Source: Candidatus Peregrinibacteria bacterium (GTDB taxonomy: Bacteria > Patescibacteriota > Gracilibacteria > CAIRYL01). From it: a stretch of 33,333 nucleotides of DNA. The stretch is taken from NCBI GenBank assembly GCA_016220175.1, contig JACRHZ010000059.1:1-33333 (forward strand). The letters are read 5' to 3'. Shown here one piece after another: positions 22,572 through 30,249 of the stretch; the first letter of the stretch is position 1, and each line of letters begins with the position of its first letter. A program made the position numbers and the translations under genes. The notes under the pieces were generated by a model. That model did no database searches, was not told where the DNA came from, and worked only from the letters and a program-made list of their open reading frames with translations.

Positions 22572-24293
22572 ATGAATGCTCGGCAGAAAGAAATTGTCGG
22601 AATTGTCGGAGGAAAAGGAAAAATGGGAAGATTTTTTGCACACATGTTCCAAAAACAGGGCTTTGAAGTTTTTATTTCCGATAAACGGAGCAAGATTTCG
22701 AATACAGAACTTGCCAAAAAATCTGACATCGTTCTCATCTCTGTGCCGATAGATGTCACCACATCCGTAATTCGTGAGGTTGGACCGCATATAAAAAAGG
22801 AAGGACTCATCATGGATGTTACTTCTCTGAAAGCTCCGATTGTGCAGGAAATGATGAGGAGCACGAACTGCTCTGTTCTTGGATGTCATCCGATGTTTGC
22901 GCCATCAAATTCCATGGAAGCGCAGGTGTGTATATTTTGTGAGGGGCGAGGAAAAAAATGGCAAAAACGTATTGTTGATATTTTTGAAAAAGAAAACGCA
23001 CTTGTTCGCTTTCTTGATGCAGAAAAACATGATGAGCTTATGACCGTAATTCAGGGTCTCATGCATTTTCTCGATGTTACCGCAGCAAGAACTCTTCAGA
23101 GTACGGGAATTCCGATTGAGAAATATTTTGAATTTAGATCGCCTTCATACCGTCTCAAGCTTGATCTTATGGGACGAACTCTCTACCAAGATGCGCGTCT
23201 CTACGGTCATATTCAGATGCAAAACCCAAAAACCAGTAAAATTTTGGAGAAGTTTTTAGAAAATGCGCGCGAACTTACGAATGTTATCGAAGAAAAAAAT
23301 TTCCGAAAATTTTCCGAATTTTGGGAATCATGTCGAGAGTATTTAGGAGATTTCGCTTCTGTATGTCAGAACGAATCTGATGAAGTGATTAATTTTCTTT
23401 CTGCTGCGAAAACTCATGCAAAAACATCGTGGGGGCGTCAACAGCAAAAAAAGAAAGGAGGGCTCGGACTTCTTGGTCCAGAAAATACTTTTTCCCATTT
23501 AGCAGCAAAAAGATTTTTGCCAGAGGAAGAAGATATTGTTTTTTACAGAACTCTTCCGGAAATTTTTGACGCATTTTCTCAAAAAGAATGTCGTCATATT
23601 CTGGTTCCTATGGAAAATAGAATTGAAGGAAGCATCGGACAGACACTCGATGGACTCTTTAACAGTCATCAGATGATTCAAGCGCTTTTTCGGATGCCAA
23701 TTCATTTTGTACTCGCAGGACTTCCGGGAAGCCGGATAGAACTCATTCAGCAAATTTCATCTCATTCGCAACCCCTCGCGCAATGTTCAAAATTTCTCTC
23801 AAAATCAGTTCCGAATGCCGATCTCGTGCCGGTGACTTCTACTGCGTATGCTATTCAGGAACTCCTGAGAAGCGGAAAAAAACATCATGCCGTGATTTGT
23901 TCTGAAGAAGCAGTAGAAAACGCTGGACTTCAAATTTTGTCGCGCGATATCTCCAATCTTACCGAAAATGAAACACGCTTTGCGTTTCTCTCTTCCCAAA
24001 AAATGAATTTTACTCCCAAAAAAAGCTTTCCCATAAGTTCTATTGTGTTCTATTTTGATCAAGATGCGCCGGGAACACTCGCTTCTGTTTTGGAAGAATT
24101 CAGTAAAGCGAATATTAACCTGACAAAAATCGAATCCCGTCCTGCAGGACATATGTTTGGAGAGTACGTCTTTTTCCTTGATTTTGAAGGGAGTATTTAT
24201 AATGCGAGGACTCAGGATGTTCTCCAAAAAGTTTCAGAAAAAGGCGCTCATGTAAAAATGCTGGGATCGTATCCGGTGATATCGGAGGTGTAG
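22572..24293 (+). CDS. fused prephenate dehydrogenase / prephenate dehydratase (TyrA-PheA)
   Basis: This 573-aa protein has two enzymes in tandem. Residues 1 to about 275 match the dehydrogenase of E. coli T-protein: IVGGKGKMGRFFAHMF (NAD site), VLISVPIDVTTSVI, VLGCHPMFAPSN, QGLMHFLDVTAARTL and SPSYRLKLDLMGRTLYQDARLY. Residues about 290-470 match prephenate dehydratase: LLGPENTFSHLAA, VPMENRIEGSIGQTLDGLF, TSTAYAIQEL and NLTENETRFAFL. An ACT domain follows (APGTLASVLEEFSKANINLTKIESRP), the usual site of Phe feedback. There is no chorismate mutase domain. It makes both Tyr and Phe precursors from prephenate. The start at 22572 is chosen because the earlier ATG (22542) lies in the terminator. 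Confidence 0.93.
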   Translation: MNARQKEIVGIVGGKGKMGRFFAHMFQKQGFEVFISDKRSKISNTELAKKSDIVLISVPIDVTTSVIREVGPHIKKEGLIMDVTSLKAPIVQEMMRSTNCSVLGCHPMFAPSNSMEAQVCIFCEGRGKKWQKRIVDIFEKENALVRFLDAEKHDELMTVIQGLMHFLDVTAARTLQSTGIPIEKYFEFRSPSYRLKLDLMGRTLYQDARLYGHIQMQNPKTSKILEKFLENARELTNVIEEKNFRKFSEFWESCREYLGDFASVCQNESDEVINFLSAAKTHAKTSWGRQQQKKKGGLGLLGPENTFSHLAAKRFLPEEEDIVFYRTLPEIFDAFSQKECRHILVPMENRIEGSIGQTLDGLFNSHQMIQALFRMPIHFVLAGLPGSRIELIQQISSHSQPLAQCSKFLSKSVPNADLVPVTSTAYAIQELLRSGKKHHAVICSEEAVENAGLQILSRDISNLTENETRFAFLSSQKMNFTPKKSFPISSIVFYFDQDAPGTLASVLEEFSKANINLTKIESRPAGHMFGEYVFFLDFEGSIYNARTQDVLQKVSEKGAHVKMLGSYPVISEV

Positions 24294-24303
24294 TCCGTTG
24301 TAA

Positions 24304-24367
24304 GTTGTCAGTAGTCAGCAATCAATGATCAATTTTTCCTGACAATTTATAACTGACTACTGACTAC
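24304..24367. terminator. hairpin repeat between convergent genes
   Basis: GTTGTCAGTAGTCAG (24304-24318) is complementary to 24353-24367 at 14 of 15 positions. It sits between the convergent tyrA-pheA and ruvC genes, and the right arm includes the ruvC stop codon. It is probably a bidirectional terminator built from a repetitive AGTCAGT sequence. Confidence 0.5.
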
Positions 24368-24867
24368 TTTTCCTTCCCTGCTCCGCACAAAGCTATCGCA
24401 ATCGCATCTGCGGCGTCATCTGGAGTAGGAGCCTCGGCAAGATGCAGTATTTTTTGTACCATTTTCTGCATCTGTATTTTTGGAGCTCGTCCATTGCCCG
24501 TAATATTTGCTTTTACTTCCGTTGGCATAAATTCAAGGATTTGCATTCCTCTCGCTACTGCATTTTCAAGAATAATTCCTCGGGCCTGCGTCACAAGAAG
24601 ACCATTCGTAACATTTTTAACAAAAATAAGTTTTTCTATTGATAAAACGTGGGGATTCCATGTATCGCATATCTCGGCAACATCTTTCGAAATCTGATGG
24701 AGCCTTTCTGCAAGAGGATCTCCTTTCCTTGTCAAAAACACTCCAAAATCCTTGAGCTCAATTTCAGAATTCTTTACTTCAAGAATGGCAAATCCAGTGG
24801 TCGCAAGCCCCGGATCAATACCAAGAATCCGAGAAATACGCCCGTTTTTTGGAAAATTATGTTGCAT
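24364..24867 (-). CDS. ruvC: Holliday junction resolvase RuvC
   Basis: This 167-aa endonuclease resolves Holliday junctions with RuvAB. The acidic catalytic residues are seen in RILGIDPGLATTGFAI (Asp at about 18), VLSIEKLIF (Glu) and the C-terminal PTPDDAADAIAIAL (two Asp). The family pattern ARGIILENAVARGMQILEFMPTEVKANITGNGRAPKIQM is present. The start is ATG at 24865-24867; the frame stays open a further 68 codons upstream, but that stretch includes a repeat and the divergent promoter region. Stop TAG lies in a hairpin repeat. Confidence 0.93.
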   Translation of the reverse strand: MQHNFPKNGRISRILGIDPGLATTGFAILEVKNSEIELKDFGVFLTRKGDPLAERLHQISKDVAEICDTWNPHVLSIEKLIFVKNVTNGLLVTQARGIILENAVARGMQILEFMPTEVKANITGNGRAPKIQMQKMVQKILHLAEAPTPDDAADAIAIALCGAGKEK

Positions 24868-24875
24868 GAGGAGGG

Positions 24876-24906
24876 ATAAGCAGTAGGCAATAAGCAATAA
24901 GTAGGC
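24876..24906. repeat. AATAAGCAGTAGGC-type repeat
   Basis: Tandem variants of AAGCAGTAGGCAATAAGC directly upstream of the ruvC start, related in sequence to the hairpin at 4140-4201. Nothing else is seen up to the promoter at 24973. Confidence 0.5.
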
Positions 24907-24972
24907 GATGGAATCAATCTCCTTGCCAAACTTTCCAGTATGTATTATGGCAGGAAAATGCGGAAAATGGCA

Positions 24973-25001
24973 TTGACTAGCGATTTTGTTTGTTTTACAA
25001 T
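24973..25001 (+). promoter_or_regulatory. promoter of the 879-aa protein gene
   Basis: TTGACT (24973-24978), exactly 17 bp, then TACAAT (24996-25001). The start near 25008 gives a leader of about 52 nt before the ATG at 25060. This is one of the best promoter matches in the window. Confidence 0.7.
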
Positions 25002-25059
25002 AGTATGATGCGCAAAAATTATACCTCAAAAAAACAAAAACATATCCGCTGAAATACCA

Positions 25060-27699
25060 ATGGAAGATCAAGAGAACACACTGCAGGCCAACTTAGAAAC
25101 AGAAGAGAATTCTTCTTCATCTCATGAAGAGTATCACTCTCACATCGCGAGACATTTCTCTATCGCGGGAGCACTTTTTGGATTTCTCCTACTTTTTAGT
25201 ACTGTTTTTGCAAATACTCCTTCCCCAGTTCAATACACAGAGTTTCCCGAATTAGATGTTCGCGAGGGAAGTATTCTCAAGCAAGAAGCTTTTGACAAGG
25301 AATATGTGTCTGTTACAAAAACAGCACTCCTTTCTGGAAACACCTTGCTTTTCTCCGACTCAAATTCGGAAAGTACCATAAGTATTCCGGATATTGGAGA
25401 AGTGCGTATAAAAGGTGAAACTGTTACGAACACGCATTTTTCTTCTCAAATTCCACTTTTCGAGTTAGAGAAAGGAGAGATGTGGGTATTTGGGTTTCAA
25501 AAAATTAATGTGGCATTTCAAAAGTATATTTTTCAAGTCGAAAATGGGTCCGCAGATTTCGTAAATGATGGTGACCACATTACGGTGACGACGTGGGAGA
25601 ATACCCTGAGTGTTCGTATTCTCGGAAATCGCGGAGAAAATGATGTAGAAACCTTCCTTCCGCCAATGAGTAAAGCTGTTTTTTCTCTTCAAAATCCACT
25701 CAAAAATGAAATTTTAGCAAAACTGAGATATTCAAAACTCCTGCGAGAATTTCGTGTTGAGGCAAATCAAGAAAGTTACGAAAGCTCACTCAATCTTGAA
25801 AGGGATAATGCGCTTCGAAAAGAATATTCAGAAAAAATATTCCAGAAAAAAGAAGATGGAGAATGGGTCGTAAAAAAGGCTCTGCAATACCTTTCGCTTT
25901 TCCCAGAGAAGAGAAAAGTTCGAGATGAAGAGATGTGGAAGACGCAGAAAAAAATATTTTTCACGGCGCTTCAGGAAAATGATCGACTGGGAATACAACA
26001 ATTTTTTCTTGAAAATGAGCCTACGCAGAACGAACTCGCGGATCTCCTCAAAGACATCAAGTTTGTAGAAAAGTTTTTGCCAGATAAAACCATCAGGCAC
26101 ACTCTTGAAGATAAATTGGGAGTATCTTTCGTTTCATCCGCTGCACGAGATTTTGAATTAGAAATTCTCAAAAGCGCGTTTTATGGACTTCAGCAATCTT
26201 TTGAAAAATCAGAAAAATTTTGGCGGAACATGGAGATTCAGCGTATTCAAGATATTTGGAATTGGCAGGAACATCGGAGGAATACATGGAACAGCTTTCA
26301 TCCACACCTTCTCACGCTGTATCGAGAAACTCTTTTTCGCTTATTTTTAAAAAATTCTTCAGAAGTTACTCAGGAACTCCTCACATTTTTAACATTTTTG
26401 GATGATGAAGAGCTTACGCTCACTTCTGATGAAGAGAGGCAGATTACGGAATTAGAAATTCTTCAGAGAGGTCTCGTGCTCGCGAAGAGTTTTGTGGATA
26501 TAGGAAAACCACTCCTCGCACATTCAGTACTTCAAAATGTCGATGCAAGAATTCGTGATAGGTCTGATACGCTCCTGTCTTTTGTGGCATTTCAGAATAT
26601 TACACAAACGAAGAAAGAAATCGAAACGCGTCTGCACGTGTGTGAATTTTACGGAAATTGTTCGTACGATGCCTATCAAAAATGGATTCAAACGAGACGA
26701 CTTATGGCCTGTGAACTTTCCGGAGTGTGTGATGAAAATGGATTTCAAGAATGGCTTGATGCTTCAGTAAAGAATGGACCAGCTTTTACGGCACCGCCAG
26801 AAGTTTCCCCAGAGAATTCTCCAGAATCTCCGAAGGATAATTATGAAGAAGCACGAAAAATTCTTGAACTCGCAGATATTCGACTTGAAAATGGAAAACG
26901 AATTGATGAAGAGTTTTTCCAAATTCAGAAAGCGGTAATGGCTGATGGTACCGTATTCACGGGGCTATTGTCACTTCCATACCGATACATCAAAGAAGTT
27001 GAACTCGAAGATACAACAAAAATCCAAGGAACTCATTCTCTTCCTTCCCTCAAAAATGCTATCTATAGAACACTTCATCCAGAAGTAACAGTTCCTGAAC
27101 CCAAGACAAAAGAAGGTCAAGAAGCCGTGCAGAAGACAGAAGAGATGGATCCCGTCATTGCAGATCTCGTTATCAGAAACCTTCAGCCTGCTCTCCTAGA
27201 AGCTGGTCTTACTGTGCTCAGAACAGATATGTTTCCCATGAGCATTACTGCGGTACATGTGGAATACGCGACTGTGGGAACTGAAAAAGTAGAGGTAAGT
27301 TTTGACTATACGATGAAGAAAGAGACCGGAGAAAAAATTCTCGAACACGTAAAATTTAAAGAGTACCCGAGCATATCTCTTGAGGAAGTTTCGCTCATTG
27401 AGGCAGCTAAAAAAATCAGAGATCTGGCAAAAGAAGCAGCGTCTCGTGAGGATGTAAAAGGCGAAATTATTTCTTTTTTCAAAGCACATGATATAAAGGT
27501 CGATGCTGGAAGTTTGAGATTTTCTGATGATGAGATGGGGATTATTTTTACCGGAGCGACAGATTCACAAAAAGAAGTTCAGCTTTCGGGGATTATTGAT
27601 ATCAAAACACAGATACTTCTTGAGGTTTCCGATGCGAATGGCATCCTCAAAGATGCGGCGAATATTTCCTTAGAAGAATACCTGAAGCAAAAAAAGTAG
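25060..27699 (+). CDS. large membrane-anchored protein with FecR-like region, function unknown
   Basis: This 879-aa protein has a short acidic cytoplasmic N-terminus, one membrane helix (about 33-52, FSIAGALFGFLLLFSTVFAN) and a long extracytoplasmic part. Residues about 70-210 resemble a FecR-like beta domain (IGEVRIKGETV, ELEKGEMWVFG, YIFQVENGSADFVNDGDHITVTTW, FLPPMSKAVF); this is a tentative match. The middle (220-520) is helical. A cysteine pair motif occurs twice, CEFYGNC and CELSGVC (about 528 and 551), followed by a Pro/Ser/Glu-rich linker. I do not recognise the C-terminal 300 residues. It begins a plus-strand group with a small membrane protein and a DUF4012 protein, suggesting an envelope function. 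Confidence 0.65.
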   Translation: MEDQENTLQANLETEENSSSSHEEYHSHIARHFSIAGALFGFLLLFSTVFANTPSPVQYTEFPELDVREGSILKQEAFDKEYVSVTKTALLSGNTLLFSDSNSESTISIPDIGEVRIKGETVTNTHFSSQIPLFELEKGEMWVFGFQKINVAFQKYIFQVENGSADFVNDGDHITVTTWENTLSVRILGNRGENDVETFLPPMSKAVFSLQNPLKNEILAKLRYSKLLREFRVEANQESYESSLNLERDNALRKEYSEKIFQKKEDGEWVVKKALQYLSLFPEKRKVRDEEMWKTQKKIFFTALQENDRLGIQQFFLENEPTQNELADLLKDIKFVEKFLPDKTIRHTLEDKLGVSFVSSAARDFELEILKSAFYGLQQSFEKSEKFWRNMEIQRIQDIWNWQEHRRNTWNSFHPHLLTLYRETLFRLFLKNSSEVTQELLTFLTFLDDEELTLTSDEERQITELEILQRGLVLAKSFVDIGKPLLAHSVLQNVDARIRDRSDTLLSFVAFQNITQTKKEIETRLHVCEFYGNCSYDAYQKWIQTRRLMACELSGVCDENGFQEWLDASVKNGPAFTAPPEVSPENSPESPKDNYEEARKILELADIRLENGKRIDEEFFQIQKAVMADGTVFTGLLSLPYRYIKEVELEDTTKIQGTHSLPSLKNAIYRTLHPEVTVPEPKTKEGQEAVQKTEEMDPVIADLVIRNLQPALLEAGLTVLRTDMFPMSITAVHVEYATVGTEKVEVSFDYTMKKETGEKILEHVKFKEYPSISLEEVSLIEAAKKIRDLAKEAASREDVKGEIISFFKAHDIKVDAGSLRFSDDEMGIIFTGATDSQKEVQLSGIIDIKTQILLEVSDANGILKDAANISLEEYLKQKK

Positions 27700-27716
27700 T
27701 TTTTCTCATCACATTT

Positions 27717-27745
27717 TTGCGAAATTCCACGAAGTAGACTAAAAT
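27717..27745 (+). promoter_or_regulatory. possible promoter of the 124-aa membrane protein gene
   Basis: TTGCGA (27717-27722), 17 bp, then TAAAAT (27740-27745). It lies 24 bp before the ATG at 27770. Confidence 0.5.
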
Positions 27746-27769
27746 CCGGTCTGATTTTTTTCGAAATTC

Positions 27770-28144
27770 ATGTCACCCAATACAAAAGAGAAAGTAGAAG
27801 AAATTCCGGCGGATGAAGTGGAAGTATTGACCGGAGAAGAAAAAAAAGAGGAAGAAGCAAGAATTACGAAAATTCGCGCAGATGATCCTCTTCCGGAATC
27901 ATTCCAAGGAAATCCGGTGCAGAAAATGGTTGAAGGGATCGAAGAAATAAAAAAAATTCGCATCTTCGGACCGGCGGCGCTTATCATCAGTTTTTTTGGA
28001 CTGAAGTTTTTTCCATTTTATTTTGAACCGATCGCTATTTGTCTCGCAATTCTTGATTTGTGGATGGGGAGCAAGTACACGAAAAAAATATCAATTGCCG
28101 CAATAATTTTTGCGATACTTTCTCTCCTCAACGCTTGGACATAG
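27770..28144 (+). CDS. small two-helix membrane protein, unknown
   Basis: This 124-aa protein has a charged, Glu/Lys-rich N-terminal half (1-65, with VEEIPADEVEVLTGEEKKEEEA) and two or three hydrophobic helices (about 68-122, FGPAALIISFFGLKFFPFYF, IAICLAILDLWMG, ISIAAIIFAILSLL). No family is recognised. It sits between the 879-aa anchored protein and the DUF4012 gene on the same strand. Start ATG; possible own promoter. Confidence 0.6.
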   Translation: MSPNTKEKVEEIPADEVEVLTGEEKKEEEARITKIRADDPLPESFQGNPVQKMVEGIEEIKKIRIFGPAALIISFFGLKFFPFYFEPIAICLAILDLWMGSKYTKKISIAAIIFAILSLLNAWT

Positions 28145-28187
28145 AGAGTATTTATGATTTTGGAAACAACGATACAATTTCTTCCAC

Positions 28188-30194
28188 ATGAAAAAGACCT
28201 CACTCGATATGTTTCAGCGGTCAGAACAAAAAATATCTTGCGAAAAACACGAAACATTTCACTTTTCTGCATCTCCGAAAAACTTCTTCTTTTTTGCCGA
28301 GTCTCGCCGAATGATTTTCCTCGGGCTTATTTTTTTTCTGACACTCTTTGCTGGAAATGCATGGGGAAAAGTGCAATCATTTGAAACAAACCTCAAAGAA
28401 ATACAAAACTCTCTTTTTTCCGATCTTCAAAATATTCATGAAGAAGTTCAGCAAAAAGGTTGGAGCGGGATTCAAAGAGCATTTTCTGATTTTGAAAAAG
28501 AGCTGAGTGAAATCGCATTTTTTTTAGAAAAAACGCCTCAGGAAAATACATTTTTTACAAACATAACAAGCGGATTTTCCTCGGCGCACCTCTTTTTTGA
28601 AGTGTCTGATATTCTTTTTGAAATGGGAAATATTCTCTTCGAAGAGCATACATATCTCGAAAAGATTTCTCCAAAAATCCTAAAAGGAGAAGAATCCCTC
28701 CTTCCTCTTTTTGAGAGGGAAAAAGAGAACATAGAGAAGCTCATGAATCACATGGAAAATGCAAAAAGCCTCATAGCGCGAATTCTCTCAAGCCCACTTC
28801 CAGAAGGGATAAAATCAAAACTTGAACAGGGAAAATCACTTCTCGAAAAAGCACAAATACAAATGGAAAATATTACAAAATATACGATCTCAATTGAAAC
28901 TTTTTTGGGAAAATATCATCCACAAACAATTCTCGTTTTGCTTCAAAATAAAGATGAAATTCGTCCAACAGGAGGATTTATCGGAAGTCTTTTGCTTCTC
29001 GAGATTTCTCAAGGGAAAATTCTTTCTTCAAAATTTTCTGATGTATACGATTTTGATGGACAACTCGCAAAAAATATTCCTCCTCCGAAAGAACTTTCTC
29101 GTCTTACGAAAAGATGGGCGCTCAGAGATGCAAATATTTTCCCAGATTTTCCCGAATCTGCAGAACTCATTCGGTGGTTTTTGGAAGAAGAAAAAGGTCC
29201 TACGGCAGATACAATAATTGCCATTCATCAGGGGATTTTAGAAGATATTTTGCAAGAAATCGATCCCGTTCCACTTCCGGGAGTGAACGATGATCTTTTC
29301 CTCACTCGAGAAAATGTCTCATTTCTTCTTTCCTATATCGTTGAAGGAAAATTTTTGAAAGAAGAAGAAGGAATTTCTCCAAAAATAATTCTCGAAAGAC
29401 TTCTTCCTGTTCTTCAGCAAAAGATTGAAGAGAAAGAGAATCCAGAAGTTTTCTTTGCATACGCTCAGTCATGGATTCAAAAAAAGGATATTCAGATATA
29501 TTCACGTTATAGAGAACTCGAAAAACTTTGGGATGATCTCGGCATTTCAGGAAAATATCTCCCCGAAAAATCTGGCAAAAAAACAGATTTTCTTGGAGTT
29601 GTGCAAATGAATGTAGGCGGCAACAAAAGCGATGCTTTTATGACGCAGAATATTTCTGAAAAAACCCTTCTCAATCTTTCCGGAGAAATGTTTCACACCC
29701 TGAAAATCTCAAGAAAACACACATGGGATAAAAACGCGGAACAGATGTTTAGTACTATTTTTTCTGTACTCGGAAGTCCATATATTCCGAAAGAAAAAAT
29801 AGAAAGTACTCTCGGAAAGGGGAATAATGTCGTCTCGACCACCGTGTATTTTCCAAAAGGGACGAGACTTCTCACGAGCAAAAACATATCTTTTTCCGAT
29901 ATTAAACGTCTTGATGAAGCGGAATATACCGCATTTCGATTCCTGTTTCCGAAGGTTCCTGCAGGAGAAGAACGAGATATTGAACTCTTTGTAGAATCAC
30001 CGCTCAAAATCAATGTTTTCCAGGGGGAAGTTTTTGAGTTTTATGCGCTTCATCAAGCGGGATCAGAGAGAGATACATTTTCAAAAGACTTTTTGTATGA
30101 AACAGGAATTTCGGTGAAGGGAGAAGTGTTCCACGATCAGGAATTTTCGCAGAATATTTCTACAGCGTATTTGGCAGAGCTTAAGGAGGACTGA
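28188..30194 (+). CDS. DUF4012 family membrane-anchored protein
   Basis: This 668-aa protein has one N-terminal membrane helix (about 42-60, MIFLGLIFFLTLFAGNAWG) and a helical stalk (about 65-240, rich in Glu/Lys/Gln). The DUF4012 core follows, starting at ILVLLQNKDEIRPTGGFIGSLLLLEISQGKI and including DVYDFDGQL and RDANIFPDFPESAELIRWFLEEE. The NxxExRPTGGFIGS signature is diagnostic of the family. DUF4012 proteins are common in Patescibacteria and Actinobacteria and often lie near polysaccharide genes, but their function is unknown. The region before the helix is long and basic; an ATG at residue 42 (MIFLG) is an alternative start. Confidence 0.85.
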   Translation: MKKTSLDMFQRSEQKISCEKHETFHFSASPKNFFFFAESRRMIFLGLIFFLTLFAGNAWGKVQSFETNLKEIQNSLFSDLQNIHEEVQQKGWSGIQRAFSDFEKELSEIAFFLEKTPQENTFFTNITSGFSSAHLFFEVSDILFEMGNILFEEHTYLEKISPKILKGEESLLPLFEREKENIEKLMNHMENAKSLIARILSSPLPEGIKSKLEQGKSLLEKAQIQMENITKYTISIETFLGKYHPQTILVLLQNKDEIRPTGGFIGSLLLLEISQGKILSSKFSDVYDFDGQLAKNIPPPKELSRLTKRWALRDANIFPDFPESAELIRWFLEEEKGPTADTIIAIHQGILEDILQEIDPVPLPGVNDDLFLTRENVSFLLSYIVEGKFLKEEEGISPKIILERLLPVLQQKIEEKENPEVFFAYAQSWIQKKDIQIYSRYRELEKLWDDLGISGKYLPEKSGKKTDFLGVVQMNVGGNKSDAFMTQNISEKTLLNLSGEMFHTLKISRKHTWDKNAEQMFSTIFSVLGSPYIPKEKIESTLGKGNNVVSTTVYFPKGTRLLTSKNISFSDIKRLDEAEYTAFRFLFPKVPAGEERDIELFVESPLKINVFQGEVFEFYALHQAGSERDTFSKDFLYETGISVKGEVFHDQEFSQNISTAYLAELKED

Positions 30195-30197
30195 GGC

Positions 30198-30226
30198 TTG
30201 CATCTTTCGTGGTGTTCTGGGAAAAT
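30198..30226 (+). promoter_or_regulatory. weak possible pheS promoter
   Basis: TTGCAT (30198-30203), 17 bp, then GAAAAT (30221-30226), 24 bp before the pheS ATG. Both hexamers match consensus at 4 of 6, so this is tentative. Confidence 0.35.
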
Positions 30227-30249
30227 CACGGTCGATATTTTTAGTACTC

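Noticed and set aside
24868-25071. N-terminal extension of RuvC
   Set aside because: The frame is open but the sequence contains a repeat and the divergent promoter; RuvC homology begins at the ATG at 24867.
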